Assembly (NCBI GenBank): GCA_051061015.1
Contig: JBPFEG010000088.1
Location: forward strand, 124,001-188,000
Reading direction: 5' to 3'
Source: Methylomicrobium sp051061015
GTDB taxonomy: Bacteria; Pseudomonadota; Gammaproteobacteria; Methylococcales; Methylomonadaceae
DNA length: 64,000 bases
Under the pieces are notes generated by a model, which made no database searches, was not told where the DNA came from, and worked only from the letters and a program-made list of their open reading frames with translations. Made by a program: the position numbers and the translations under genes. Shown here in pieces: positions 36,301 to 45,784 of this stretch. Position 1 is the first letter of the stretch; each line of letters starts with the position of its first letter.

Positions 36301-36355
36301 CTTTTTCGGTCAGGCCGTTCAAGGTCCAGGTGGCGATGAATTTTTCGGGTGTCAT
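33308..36355 (-). CDS. MmeI-like single-chain restriction-modification enzyme (type IIL)
   Basis: A 1015-residue protein. The N-terminus has D60, then E70-N71-K72 (WADVWKRDCFGWENKK), which matches the D-x9-ExK nuclease site of MmeI-type enzymes. A helical linker follows. The methyltransferase has the SAM motif LDAACGSGNFLYL (373-385) and NPPF (488-491) of adenine N6 type. The C-terminal 400 residues would be the target-recognition domain and tail. One chain thus cuts and methylates DNA, so no separate partner gene is needed, and none is found. It is not flanked by recombinase genes here. The next gene to the right (tkt) is separated by a terminator. Confidence 0.88.
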   Translation of the reverse strand: MTPEKFIATWTLNGLTEKAGAQSYIEDLCDLLQIDKPRRSEDFCYEKGAVKDGGGQGWADVWKRDCFGWENKKPGRDLKAALAQLREYSGNLGNPPLLVVCDRERIEIHTAFRGYPDEPRTILLNEIGDPVNQQILRWVFTEPDKLKPLKSNAAITAEAAGQFAKLAKAMRERGADPQQAAHFLTQCIFCMFAEDEGLIHASPTEDGQIFTALLKAAQADPAKAADRIGRLFSAMQKKGGQYGNDDIAWFNGGLFKTIAVPPLTGEDVSILYHAAADLDWRAIDPTIFGTLFERGLDPNCRAQLGAHYTDVATINKLIEPLITRPLRAEWQVAKAEIGKLLTKSGKTKKSKTYIDAQNLYYGYLERLRNFRVLDAACGSGNFLYLALHTLKDLEHIAQLDAEALGFGKQLTIETGTDNVFGFETNEYAAELARVTVWIGDIQWCQRNGRPINKNPILSSLDGIAHRDALLNADGSEAEWPEADVILGNPPFLGGSKKRGELGDAYFDALARAFPKARVPGGADLVCYWFDKARQQIQSGRTRAAGLVATNSIRGGSNRVVLENICASMPIFEAWPDEDWFDAGTAVRVSLVCFGHPLNPAGLENGSVIRQYMDDGTDVEVKLRLAPSPACFLAGQPVKLIHADLTAGDGEVSLDLTKAKPLQENAGVSFEGTKKYGDFDIPGEQARQWLKLPNPHNRPNCEVVKPWANGMDITRRSSDTWIIDFGTTMSEADASLYEIPFHYLHEHVKPEREKVRRERTRRNWWIHEEARVSMRAGLAGLSRFIVTPRVAKHRLFVWLNAGVLPDTRLNIIARSDDTTFGILHSRLHEIWSLGTCSWHGVGNDPTYNAKSCFETFPFPDGLSPADTAPKSEAEGQSPLSYANGDSVAANPFGSPVPAGIADPAQRPAALSIAEAAFRLNRLRENWLNPPEWVDWVITPEEAQAGFPKRPVARPGHEAELKKRTLTNLYNAQPAWLVNAHQALDKAVAAVYGWNDYTPDMSDTEILQRLLQLNLDR

Positions 36356-36512
36356 GGTGTTATTTTTATTAGAGGAAAAACCGGCGAGTCATGCAGAGCG
36401 CGGCCGGGTATTTTAACCGGCGCCTTGATTATTCACCAAGGCGGCGCACGTTAGAATGTTTATGGCGAGTCCCCTGTCTTTGCCGAAAATAGTCAGCCCC
36501 CGGATAATGGGC

Positions 36513-36542
36513 AAAAAAAAGGGCGCCTAAGCGCCCTTTTTT
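36513..36542. terminator. Rho-independent terminator after transketolase
   Basis: AAAAAAAAGGGCGC-CTAA-GCGCCCTTTTTT is a strong, symmetric hairpin with A and T tails. It lies 16 bases beyond the minus-strand transketolase stop. Confidence 0.9.
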
Positions 36543-36557
36543 GTTTAGCCGATCGGC

Positions 36558-38453
36558 TTACCGCATCGATTTGATTTTCGCCATGATGCCGACCGGATCG
36601 AGGCCCTGGTGCGGGAATTGTTCCCACAGGCCGCCGCAGCCTTCCTTATGGGTGCCGAGGTGTGCGAATTTCGGCGTGAAGCCGCGCTCCAGGAGCCAGG
36701 TGCCGTAACGGCTGCCGAGGCCGGTCTTGCGGTTGAACGATTCGACGACCAGCACCAGCGGCGACTTGCCGACCTTGGCCAGCATGTCTTCGTCGATCGC
36801 GTTCAGGGTCGGCTTGTTGATCAGACCGATATCGATGCCTTCTTCCTTCAGACGCTCGACCGCATCCAACGCACGGTACAACGCTTCGCCGAAGCTGACG
36901 ATGTAGCCCTGGGTGCCTTCGCGGATCACTTCGTCCTTGCCGGAAACGAACTTGTAATCGCCGCCGAAATGCTCATTGCCTTTCTCGTCCAGGATCAAAG
37001 GCACTTTCGAACGGGTCGAGAAGATGAAGCGCAAGCCCTCGTCGTGGAATACGCTCTCGACGCAGGCGCGCATCTGGTTCGGGTCAGCCGGGAAGTACAG
37101 GTTGGTCGGATACGCATCGTCCAGGCCATTGTCGGCGAACATGTTGTTCAGACCGAAATGGCAGGTGTTGTCGGCCATGTCGTCGATGCCGGAATGCGAA
37201 TAATGGCTCAACACGTTCGAATGGTTCAGGCGCGCCATCGTGATTTCGGAAATGTTCATTTCGAGAAACGCGCTGAATGTGCCGAAAATGCCCTGCTTGC
37301 CTTTTTCCATCCCGAAGCCGGCCGCCGCGGAGAAATTGCCGCGTTCCATGATGCCGGAGGAAATGAAAACCTCAGGAAAAGCGTTGTGAATTTTGATCAA
37401 ACCGCAGGAGCCTTCGAGGTCGCTGTCGATCACGCGGACTTTTGCGATGCGCTCGGCTTCGCTCATCCGGCCCAAAACAGCGACCGCCGCATCGCCAAAT
37501 ACGTTACGGTTCGCGTCCCATTTGTCGCTGGAACCCTTGAAGGTGTAGTCCTGTTTGGCCGGCTTCGCGTTTTTCAGATGATCGGCCGCCGCTTGATAGC
37601 CGCGCGCTTCGAGGTATTCGACCGCCAGTTTGACCGAGATCACGTCGTGGCCGTGGTTCGAGCCTTCGAGTCCTGGAATGCCGGGGCACATCGGACGATG
37701 GTTGATTACCGCGACCGGGCCTTCGGTGTTGATCGCCTTGACGATGCGCGCATACAGATCGTCGATATCCTCGCCATTGCCTTCCAATACGGTCAGACCG
37801 TGGCCGCGCAGGGTTTGCGCAGTCGAGCAGCCCTTCAGGTAATGCGACGGATGACCGGCGATGGTCACGTCATTGTCGTCGATCAGCAGTTTGACGTTCA
37901 GCCCCTGCGCTACGGACAAGCGCGCCGCTTCGGCATCATCGCCTTCCTGCTGCGAGCCGTCGGAGCCCAGACAGAAGACGGTCTTGCCGGGATTCGCCAT
38001 CGCCACGCCGTTTACATACGGCCACATATGGCCCAGACGGCCGGAGCTGAATTTGACGCCGGGGGTAAAGCCCAGTTCGGGGTGGCCCGGCAGATGCGAG
38101 TGCGCTTCGCGGTACAGCATCAGCTGTTCGGCCGGCAGGTCGCCGTTCAATGCCGCCATCAGATATTGTGTGCCGACCCGGTGACCGGCTTCATCGAAAA
38201 AGATCGGGACATATTTATCCGAACTATGGAACAGCGCGTCCATGATCATCACTTCAGGAACGGTGTCGTATGGGCCGCCGGTATGGCCGCCCACGCCGCG
38301 CGCCGCGCCGGTTGCAGTAAAAAAGACAATCGCGTCGCGGCAAAGCTGAATGTTCGCTTTCAGCGCCTCTCTTTGTTCCGGCGACAAAGTCGGATTGCTG
38401 GAATCCAGCGAGACGCGGCGATAGGCGCCCAGATCGATGGGGAATTTTGACAT
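36558..38453 (-). CDS. tkt: Transketolase
   Basis: A 631-residue thiamine-diphosphate enzyme that moves two-carbon ketol units between sugar phosphates. Family motifs include GGHTGGPYDT (the substrate/TPP histidine region), and GSDGSQQEGDD...LLIDDND, the TPP/metal site (GDG-x-N type, here GSDG). It is slightly shorter than classical transketolase (about 660 residues) and clearly diverged, so a specialised or alternative form is possible. In a methylotroph it would supply ribulose monophosphate regeneration. The gene is followed by a strong terminator and stands alone. The name rests on the family, not on the reaction. Confidence 0.85.
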   Translation of the reverse strand: MSKFPIDLGAYRRVSLDSSNPTLSPEQREALKANIQLCRDAIVFFTATGAARGVGGHTGGPYDTVPEVMIMDALFHSSDKYVPIFFDEAGHRVGTQYLMAALNGDLPAEQLMLYREAHSHLPGHPELGFTPGVKFSSGRLGHMWPYVNGVAMANPGKTVFCLGSDGSQQEGDDAEAARLSVAQGLNVKLLIDDNDVTIAGHPSHYLKGCSTAQTLRGHGLTVLEGNGEDIDDLYARIVKAINTEGPVAVINHRPMCPGIPGLEGSNHGHDVISVKLAVEYLEARGYQAAADHLKNAKPAKQDYTFKGSSDKWDANRNVFGDAAVAVLGRMSEAERIAKVRVIDSDLEGSCGLIKIHNAFPEVFISSGIMERGNFSAAAGFGMEKGKQGIFGTFSAFLEMNISEITMARLNHSNVLSHYSHSGIDDMADNTCHFGLNNMFADNGLDDAYPTNLYFPADPNQMRACVESVFHDEGLRFIFSTRSKVPLILDEKGNEHFGGDYKFVSGKDEVIREGTQGYIVSFGEALYRALDAVERLKEEGIDIGLINKPTLNAIDEDMLAKVGKSPLVLVVESFNRKTGLGSRYGTWLLERGFTPKFAHLGTHKEGCGGLWEQFPHQGLDPVGIMAKIKSMR

Positions 38454-38749
38454 TTTTCAGGTTCTCCGATAATGGTATGTTGTTGTTATTGAATCTTTTT
38501 AAGCGCCGGTCCATGGCGCTTTATGTGCCTCGCGCTATTTTAACCTAAAAAAATCGCCTCGCCGTTTAATTTTGCTGAAAACAGACGCAGATTAAGGACT
38601 TGCATTCAAGCCCGGCGCCGCCGCCGTGCCCTTGCCCTGTTTGAAAAATAAAGTCTCCGCATTAATTGAACGTTGTTTAATTAAACGCTATAGTATTCTC
38701 CATCACGAGAAATTAGATAGTTTGATAAGATTTAATAAGGAGGATTGAT

Positions 38750-40915
38750 ATGCTGAAGCAATTGTTGCGTTTTACGGTAAAACTTATTCTTAAACTGCTG
38801 TTCCGGGTCGAGATTCACGGCATGGAGAACTATCATGCCGCCGGCAAACGGGTGCTGATCGTCGCCAACCATACCTCATTTCTCGACCCGATGCTGCTCT
38901 GGATATTCTTGCCGGACGACATCACTTTCGCAATCAATACCCATATTTCCGAACGCTGGTGGCTGAAGCCTTTTCTCGGTCTTTCCAAGGTATTCCGGAT
39001 GGACCCGACCCACCCGTTGTCGCTGAAAGACCTGACCCACCATTTGCAGCACGACACCAAAACGGTGATCTTTCCGGAAGGACGGATTACGGTCACCGGC
39101 ACGCTGATGAAGATTTACGACGGCACCGGCATGGTTGCGGACAAATCGCATGCAGCGGTGCTGCCGATACGGATTGAAGGCGCCAAATATACGCATTTTT
39201 CACGGATGCATAACGTGGTGCGGCTGCGCTGGTTCCCGAAAATTTCCATTCACATCATGCCGCATACCCGGATTCAGGCGCCCTCACATCTGAAGGGCAA
39301 GGCTCGCCGGCATTACTACGGGCAGGTGTTATCCGACATCATGACCGAAATGATGTTTAAGACCAGCCATTACCGAAAAACGATTTTTTCCGCGCTGCTT
39401 GAGGCGCGGGGAATTCACGGCGGCAAGTTTGCGATTGCCGATGATCTGGCCCGTAAGCCGGTCAGCTACAACACGCTGATCACGCGTTCGATTGCTTTCG
39501 GGGAGCTTTTCACTGGCGTTACCGAAGAGAACGAGCATGTCGGCGTGATGCTGCCGAACTCGGTCAATACGCTCTGTGTGATACTGGGCCTGCAGCTGCA
39601 TCAGCGCATTCCGGCGATGCTGAACTTTTCGACTGGTTCAGCGAACATGGTGTCGGCCTGCACAACGGCGCTGATTAAAACGGTGCTCACCTCGCGCAAG
39701 TTCATCGAGAAAGGCAAATTGGATGAGGAAGCGGCGCATCTGTCCGAACACGTCAAGCTGGTTTATCTGGAAGACCTGGCCGCGCAACTGGACAGGACGG
39801 CCAAGCTGAAGGCCCTACTGCTCAGTTATACGACAAGCCTGTGGTATAAATCTGACCGCATCGATCCGGGCAGTGCCGCAGTCGTGCTGTTCACGTCCGG
39901 GTCCGAAGGCACCCCGAAGGGCGTGGTATTGACGTACGCGAACATCGTCGGCAACCTGAAACAGCTCGAGTCGGTGATCAATTTCAATCCTCAGGACGTC
40001 GTGCTGAATTTCCTGCCGATGTTCCATTCCTTCGGCTTCACGGTCGGTACGATGCTGCCGGTGCTGAACGGGATGCACGTGTTCTTTTACCCGACGCCGC
40101 TGCATTACGCGGTGATTCCGGAAATCGCTTATGAAATCAAGGCGACCGTGATGTTCGGCACGAACACCTTTTTGGCGGCCTACGGCAAGAAAGCCAATCC
40201 TTACGATTTTTTCCGGATGCGCTATGTGGTCGCCGGCGCGGAGAAACTGCAGGAAAATACCCGCGCACTGTGGGCTGATAAATTCGGCATCCGGATCCTC
40301 GAAGGCTACGGCGCGACCGAAACGACCCCGATCACCTCGGTCAATACGCCGATGTACTTCAAGGCCGGGACGGTCGGCCGCTTCATGCCAAGCATGAAAC
40401 ACCAGCTGGAACCGATTCCCGGCATTCATGAAGGCGGTCAATTGCATGTCAGCGGTCCGAACATCATGAAAGGTTATCTGCTCGCTTCAAACCCCGGCCA
40501 ACTGGTCCCGCCCGAGTCGAAATACGGCAAGGGCTGGTATGACACCGGAGATATCGTCACAGTCGACGAAGAAGGCTATATCACGATCAAGGGCCGCAGC
40601 AAACGCTTCGCGAAGGTCAGCGGCGAAATGGTATCGTTGGCCGCAGTCGAACAATTAGCGATCGAAGCCTGGCCGGAAGGGCATCATGCCGCGGTCAGCC
40701 TGCCCGATCCGAAAAAAGGCGAACAGGTGGTTCTGCTCACTACGCACAAGGGCGCGACCCTGCATGAACTGACCCAATCGGCGGTCGGCGTCGCGCAAAT
40801 CAGCCTGCCCAGAAAAATCCTCGTGGTTGACGCCGTACCGGTACTGGCAACCGGAAAGATCAATTATATTGAGGCTACCGCCCTCGCGGCGAAAAAGATC
40901 ATAGAAGCCGATTAA
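38750..40915 (+). CDS. aas: Bifunctional acyl-ACP synthetase / lysophospholipid acyltransferase
   Basis: A 721-residue inner-membrane protein with E. coli Aas architecture. The N-terminal acyltransferase holds NHTSFLD (HX4D) and FPEGRITVTG; the C-terminal AMP-binding synthetase holds VVLFTSGSEGTPKGVVLT and EGYGATETTP. Together they reacylate lysophosphatidylethanolamine with fatty acids. The ATG follows AAGGAGGATTGAT, an excellent ribosome-binding site. lplT lies 210 bases downstream on the same strand, as in E. coli where the two are functionally paired. Confidence 0.92.
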   Translation: MLKQLLRFTVKLILKLLFRVEIHGMENYHAAGKRVLIVANHTSFLDPMLLWIFLPDDITFAINTHISERWWLKPFLGLSKVFRMDPTHPLSLKDLTHHLQHDTKTVIFPEGRITVTGTLMKIYDGTGMVADKSHAAVLPIRIEGAKYTHFSRMHNVVRLRWFPKISIHIMPHTRIQAPSHLKGKARRHYYGQVLSDIMTEMMFKTSHYRKTIFSALLEARGIHGGKFAIADDLARKPVSYNTLITRSIAFGELFTGVTEENEHVGVMLPNSVNTLCVILGLQLHQRIPAMLNFSTGSANMVSACTTALIKTVLTSRKFIEKGKLDEEAAHLSEHVKLVYLEDLAAQLDRTAKLKALLLSYTTSLWYKSDRIDPGSAAVVLFTSGSEGTPKGVVLTYANIVGNLKQLESVINFNPQDVVLNFLPMFHSFGFTVGTMLPVLNGMHVFFYPTPLHYAVIPEIAYEIKATVMFGTNTFLAAYGKKANPYDFFRMRYVVAGAEKLQENTRALWADKFGIRILEGYGATETTPITSVNTPMYFKAGTVGRFMPSMKHQLEPIPGIHEGGQLHVSGPNIMKGYLLASNPGQLVPPESKYGKGWYDTGDIVTVDEEGYITIKGRSKRFAKVSGEMVSLAAVEQLAIEAWPEGHHAAVSLPDPKKGEQVVLLTTHKGATLHELTQSAVGVAQISLPRKILVVDAVPVLATGKINYIEATALAAKKIIEAD

Positions 40916-41125
40916 AACCTGCCTGATACGCCGAATAACCCAGCGTTTTTTGGCGTATTTCTTGTGCGTTCCGCGTCAGAAACAGGCCATGCCTAATCAG
41001 AAGAAATGCAAGCCAGAACATAAACATCGCAATGATCTCTGCCCTGACGCTCCGTTCCGGACCCAACAACCGCATCCATCGCAAAGGCGACCCGGTTTAA
41101 CGCTTTTTTAATACCTATTTCCGCC

Positions 41126-42319
41126 ATGAACAAACAAATCTACCCTTTGCTGATCGCGCAATTTCTTTCCGCCTTCGCCGACAATGCAATTTTATTTACC
41201 GTAATTGCGATCGTAATGCACGACGCTCAGGCAGCAAAATGGTATGTTCCGGCGCTGCAAAGTTCGTTTCTGGTCGCGTTCGTCGTACTGGCACCCTGGG
41301 TCGGCGGATTTGCCGATCATCATGCCAAATCACGGGTATTGATCGTCGCGAACCTGATCAAGGCATTGGGCGCCGGCCTGTTGTTCATGCATGTGGAGCC
41401 GTTGGTGGCCTATGGCATCGTCGGCGTCGGGGCAGCGATCTACGGCCCGGCCAAATACGGCATCCTGCCCGAACTCGCGGGCCATCAGTTTCTGATCAAA
41501 GCGAATAGCCTGGTCGAGGGCTCGACGATCCTGGCAATTCTGATGGGAATGCAGATCGGCGCAAAGGTCGCCGACCATTCGATCGACATAGCCTTGGCCA
41601 GCACGATTGTGTTGTTTATCGTTTCGGCATTGGTCACGCTGCTGTTGCCGGCTAAAGCGGCCCCCTCTCCCGCCCAGGGTTCGAAAATTCTCGAATTCGG
41701 CCGGCAAATGGGACAGTTTTTTACGACGCCGCGCTCGCGTTTTTCGATGCTCGGTGCGTCTCTTTTCTGGGCCACAGCGGCAACCTTGCGCGTATTGATC
41801 GTAGCCTGGGCGCCGCTTGTCCTGGGGCTCAATCACGCGACAGAAATTGCCGAGCTGACGCTGTTTCTCGCAATCGGCATCATTGCAGGATCCGCTCTGG
41901 TGCCGCGTATGATTCCGCTCGAACATCTGCGCAGAGCCCGTCTGCCGGCTTATCTGATGGGGGTGTTCATCTTCGGGTTGAGTTTCACCGACAGTTTGTG
42001 GCCGGCACGCGGCGCTCTGTTTTTTGTCGGCATGATGGGCGGCATGTTCATCGTGCCGGTCAATGCGGCGCTGCAGGAGCTTGGTCAATTGAGCATCGGC
42101 AGCGGTTCGGCAGTTGCATTGCAGGGTTTTTTTCAGAACCTGACGATGCTGCTCGCAGTCGGCGGTTATACCTATGCCGCCTCGCAAAATGCCGCCCCCG
42201 AGATTTCGATTCTGGCTCTAGGCGGACTGGTATTCGCCGCGACCTTTCTGGCCTCGTGGCATCTGCCTGATAATCAAATCAATCCGTTCAAAAATCGTCG
42301 TGCGCCAAAGAATGATTAG
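41126..42319 (+). CDS. lplT: Lysophospholipid transporter LplT
   Basis: A 397-residue MFS protein with about twelve transmembrane segments. It begins MNKQIYPLLIAQFLSAFADNA, very similar to the LplT start. LplT flips lysophospholipids inward for reacylation by Aas. It sits beside aas, which supports this call. Its last 32 bases overlap the end of the convergent MFS gene on the other strand. Confidence 0.92.
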   Translation: MNKQIYPLLIAQFLSAFADNAILFTVIAIVMHDAQAAKWYVPALQSSFLVAFVVLAPWVGGFADHHAKSRVLIVANLIKALGAGLLFMHVEPLVAYGIVGVGAAIYGPAKYGILPELAGHQFLIKANSLVEGSTILAILMGMQIGAKVADHSIDIALASTIVLFIVSALVTLLLPAKAAPSPAQGSKILEFGRQMGQFFTTPRSRFSMLGASLFWATAATLRVLIVAWAPLVLGLNHATEIAELTLFLAIGIIAGSALVPRMIPLEHLRRARLPAYLMGVFIFGLSFTDSLWPARGALFFVGMMGGMFIVPVNAALQELGQLSIGSGSAVALQGFFQNLTMLLAVGGYTYAASQNAAPEISILALGGLVFAATFLASWHLPDNQINPFKNRRAPKND

Positions 42320-43628
42320 CTGCCGCCTTGCCCCGGTCTTCATTAACTTGGGATAACAGCAGCAAGCCGAGCACAAAAAAGGCCAGTGTCGACAACAGCG
42401 ACAGGCGGTGATTGCCCTCGCTCCAGTAATTGATCAGCCCGTAGCAGAGCGGCCCGATGATTACCGAAAGCCGGTTGACCAGCCCCCACAAGCCCAGAAA
42501 CTCCCCGGCCCGCTCGACCGGCGAAAATTTGCTGACCAGCGCACGGCCGACTGCCTGGCTTGCTCCCATTGCAAGCCCCATCATATTACCGACGATCCAC
42601 ATGGCCTCGCGCTCCTCAGCAAAATAAGCGGCGAGCAGCGCGGCAATCCAGATCACGAGCGTAATCGCCAGGGTCGGGACCGAACCGAATCGGTCCTGCA
42701 ATTGGCCGCAAATCAGCGCGCCGACCGCGGCGGTGATATTGATCACCATGACCAGCACAATCAACGATTGCGTATCGAAACCCATCACTTGCTGCGCATA
42801 AATCGCCGCCAGCACGATCACGGAACTGACGCCGGATTGATAAATAGCCAGGGTGATCAGGAACCGGATCAGGTCGCGAAAACGGCTGGCTTCCTGAAAG
42901 GTGTTCTGCAAACGTCCGAAGCTTGCTGAGAATACAGACCACCCCAAACCGCTCGGTAATGGTTTGGCGCGTTCCTGTAACCAAAGAAAGGTCGGGGCAG
43001 CGGCCAGAGCAAAGATACCCGCAGTAATTAATAGAGTGACCGGAACTGCTTCGGCTTCGGTTAACCCCCGCTGCGTAGCCCAATGGATATAGCCGAGGCA
43101 GAGCAGCAAAGTCAAAAGTCCTCCAAAATAACCGAGTCCCCAGCCGTAACCGGACAGGCGTCCCATCTGCTGCTCAGGCACTAATTCCGGCAGAAACGCC
43201 GCGATCAGGTTTTCTCCATAGGCAAACATGATAACCGACAAGATGACCAGCGCCATGCCCAGCGGGTAATCGCCGGGACCGACGAGCGCCAGCAGAGCAG
43301 TCGTTATTATGCAGCCTAACGAAGACAGCAATAGAAAGCGCTTTTTGCAGGCCTTGATATCGGCTATCGCCCCGATTATCGGCGCACTGAGCATCACGAT
43401 AAAATTCGCGAACCCGACCGACAGTGACCAGAGCAACGTAGCTAAACCGGGTGAAACGCCTTCCGCACTGCCGGCTACGACGCCGACAAAATAGGTGCTG
43501 AAGATGGTCGTTTGCACAACGGTGGTATATCCTGAATTGGCGAAATCATAGAATGCCCAGGCGATCAATTCCCTGCGGCTTGCGTGACCGATCGGATGCT
43601 TATCTCGATCTATAGATTGTTTGTTCAT
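42288..43628 (-). CDS. MFS transporter, UMF1/Atg22-like
   Basis: A 446-residue membrane protein with about eleven to twelve helices. The N-terminal segment RRELIAWAFYDFANSGYTTV is the signature of the Atg22/UMF1 family of MFS exporters (amino acid efflux from yeast vacuoles in the founding member). The frame is open upstream to 43754, but that extension lacks family similarity, so the ATG at 43628 is used. A ribosome-binding site is weak. It converges on lplT with a 32-base overlap. The substrate is unknown. Confidence 0.85.
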   Translation of the reverse strand: MNKQSIDRDKHPIGHASRRELIAWAFYDFANSGYTTVVQTTIFSTYFVGVVAGSAEGVSPGLATLLWSLSVGFANFIVMLSAPIIGAIADIKACKKRFLLLSSLGCIITTALLALVGPGDYPLGMALVILSVIMFAYGENLIAAFLPELVPEQQMGRLSGYGWGLGYFGGLLTLLLCLGYIHWATQRGLTEAEAVPVTLLITAGIFALAAAPTFLWLQERAKPLPSGLGWSVFSASFGRLQNTFQEASRFRDLIRFLITLAIYQSGVSSVIVLAAIYAQQVMGFDTQSLIVLVMVINITAAVGALICGQLQDRFGSVPTLAITLVIWIAALLAAYFAEEREAMWIVGNMMGLAMGASQAVGRALVSKFSPVERAGEFLGLWGLVNRLSVIIGPLCYGLINYWSEGNHRLSLLSTLAFFVLGLLLLSQVNEDRGKAAANHSLAHDDF

Positions 43629-44042
43629 TGTGCTGATCACCGATACGGGTTTTATATTGACGGCTTTTTCCGACCTTGTGCAACGGGCAATTTCAACTGA
43701 TGCTGACCGCCAGGAAACTGTAGAGCAAATCCAGAGGAAGCGACTGAAGCGCATGGGCTTTTCACGAATATTTCACTTTTAGCATCGTGAAATCCATTAA
43801 AAAGCCTTATCTGACTGTTTTTAACATAAAAATCAGCAATTTCCCACTCTATCCTGCAGCAAGATTATTCAAGCGGATAATGAATGAATTATAAAATTAT
43901 GTGATGCAGATCTAACTTTTGTTGGCGACTCATTTGCAATACCAGAATCAATCTCTACAATTTATTTTGAGTGGCTTGACAGCGATATAGCTTAACCTGT
44001 CTGACCTCTCATTTATTTTTCCCCTGCTTAATGGAGATTTTT

Positions 44043-44291
44043 ATGAAAAAAATGCTCGTTTTGATAGCTGCCTTTTCCTTCAATGCCACGGCGGCGCCTG
44101 TAAATATCAATAAGGCTGACGCCAAGACCATCTCTGATTCGCTGGCCAATATTGGTCTTAAAAAAGCCGAAGCCATCGTAAAATATCGGACCGAAAAAGG
44201 ACCGTTTAAAACGGCCGAAGAGTTAACCAATGTGGCGGGGATCGGCGATAAAACAGTTGAAAAAAACAAAAAGGATATTTTGCTGCAGTAA
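44043..44291 (+). CDS. Secreted ComEA-like helix-hairpin-helix protein
   Basis: An 82-residue exported protein: signal peptide (about 1-18, cleaved near TAA/APVNI), then two HhH motifs (VNINKADAKTISDSLANIG, ELTNVAGIGDKTVEKN). Such proteins bind DNA in the periplasm and often serve natural transformation. The ATG at 44043 is preceded by GGAG at 44033-44036 with six bases between, so the in-frame ATG at 44031 is not used. It stands alone, followed by a terminator. Confidence 0.88.
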   Translation: MKKMLVLIAAFSFNATAAPVNINKADAKTISDSLANIGLKKAEAIVKYRTEKGPFKTAEELTNVAGIGDKTVEKNKKDILLQ

Positions 44292-44341
44292 TTAAAATTG
44301 CTGACAAGTTTCTATTCAATACAGAAACATTTTGTTAGATT

Positions 44342-44389
44342 GGCGCCATTCCGCCGCTGAGCTTATATGTAGAATGGCGCCGATTTTGT
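44342..44389. terminator. Inverted repeat, probable terminator after the HhH gene
   Basis: GGCGCCATTC (44342-44351) and GAATGGCGCC (44372-44381) are a perfect ten-base inverted pair with a 20-base loop, followed by GATTTTGTG. It lies 50 bases beyond the HhH gene. Confidence 0.7.
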
Positions 44390-44478
44390 GTGGAATTGAT
44401 ATTTTTCTATGAAGCGAAATAGCCAAGACGTTGACGCAGCAGTCTGAAGGGTTATTCAGCAATAAAAATATCTCTCTT

Positions 44479-45360
44479 TTATAAGTTTTTTGAAAGGTCT
44501 TTTAAATACTCCAGGAATCCCTCTTTCAATTCCTGATGCAACAGCCCATATTCAACCGTGGCAATCAAAAAGCCGAGCTTGGATCCGCAATCATAGCGTT
44601 TGCCTTCGAACTCATATGCCAGCACCTGTTCGTCAGCCAACAGCGCAGCAATGCCGTCAGTCAATTGAATTTCGCCGCCCGCTCCGCGACCTGTGGTTTC
44701 GAGCTTCTTGAAAATTGCCGGGGTTAGGATATAGCGACCGACCACCGCCAAATTGGAGGGCGCATCTTCGGGTTTCGGTTTTTCGACAATCAGGTCGATT
44801 GGGCTGGATGTACCGGACGCCTCGCCGGTCTTTACGATACCGTAGCTGCCGGTTTCGGAAGGATGCACGCGCTCGACGCCCAAAATCGAAGTCTGTTTTT
44901 GGTTAAACAGTTCGACCATCTGTGCCATACAACCGCGTGTGCCGTCCTCGATCAGATCATCCGGCAGGATCACCGCGAACGGCTCATCGCCGATAACCGG
45001 TTTTGCACAATGCACGGCATGACCCAGCCCCAAAGCCTCCGACTGGCGGATGAACACACAGGAAACGTGGGACGGCAGGATGCCTCGCAGAGACTTAAGG
45101 ATTTCGGTCTTGTTTCTGGCTTCGAGCTCTTTTTCCAGTTCGTAAGCCTTATCGAAGTGATCCATAATCGCATTTTTAGTGCGCCCGGTCACGAAGATCA
45201 TCGTATCGATACCGGCCGCGATCGCTTCCTCGACAGCATATTGAACGAGCGGTTTATCGACGATCGGCAGCATTTCTTTCGCCGCAGTCTTGGTCGCCGG
45301 CAGGAAACGCGTGCCCAATCCGGCCACAGGGAATACGGCTTTGGTAATTTTTTGATTCAT
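44479..45360 (-). CDS. galU: UTP-glucose-1-phosphate uridylyltransferase
   Basis: A 293-residue nucleotidyltransferase. The N-terminal AVFPVAGLGTRFLPATK (residues 9-25) is the GalU glycine-rich motif, followed by KEMLPIVDKPLVQYAVEEA. It makes UDP-glucose for glycans and LPS. Length and motifs are typical. It is transcribed alone, with the purA operon upstream on the same strand after 424 bases. Confidence 0.95.
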   Translation of the reverse strand: MNQKITKAVFPVAGLGTRFLPATKTAAKEMLPIVDKPLVQYAVEEAIAAGIDTMIFVTGRTKNAIMDHFDKAYELEKELEARNKTEILKSLRGILPSHVSCVFIRQSEALGLGHAVHCAKPVIGDEPFAVILPDDLIEDGTRGCMAQMVELFNQKQTSILGVERVHPSETGSYGIVKTGEASGTSSPIDLIVEKPKPEDAPSNLAVVGRYILTPAIFKKLETTGRGAGGEIQLTDGIAALLADEQVLAYEFEGKRYDCGSKLGFLIATVEYGLLHQELKEGFLEYLKDLSKNL

Positions 45361-45784
45361 ATAACTCCCGATGTTAAATAAAAAATTTGTACATAGAGCT
45401 GGACTTCCACATATCTCACTGAGTCGACCTGCTTCGGCTGATTTCCATTACTTGTTTTTTCCCTGCAATCCCAGTCTGAAACATTGCCATGAAGCAAGCG
45501 CTAACTAGAAATAGCAGGCGTTTATGATAGACCGAGTTCCTGAATCACAACTTAACTGAAAGACCGGAGAAAGACTGACTCGAACGGCAGCGAGTTGATC
45601 ATTTAACGGCTTTTTTAGGATCAGAAAAATTATGCTAGCCGAAGCGCGCCTTAACGGAACTTTATTTATAAAACACAACGGTTTATGCAGCATAACAGTA
45701 TCAAACTGAAGCCGGTCAGGGTTCGACAAGCCGCCCTAAATCCTCTTTTTGCGGCGGTGCTTATCGAATACCCTAAGAGACAAC
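45361..45784. other. Intergenic region between purA and galU
   Basis: This 424-base region lies after the purA stop and before the galU start (both minus strand) and must contain the galU promoter. A weak hairpin CCGCC (45731-45735) / GGCGG (45753-45757) near its right side may act as terminator for the purA operon. I see no gene. Confidence 0.4.

Noticed and set aside
34571..36454. 627-codon plus-strand frame opposite the MmeI-like gene
   Set aside because: It is a shadow of a GC-rich gene on the other strand. The minus-strand frame has clear enzyme motifs.
36609..38450. 613-codon plus-strand frame opposite transketolase
   Set aside because: It is a mirror frame of the transketolase gene with no family signature.
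40916..41125. Possible gene between aas and lplT
   Set aside because: The only frame (61 codons, minus) overlaps the aas end and has no features.
45505..45729. 74-codon minus-strand frame between purA and galU
   Set aside because: No similarity or start signal.
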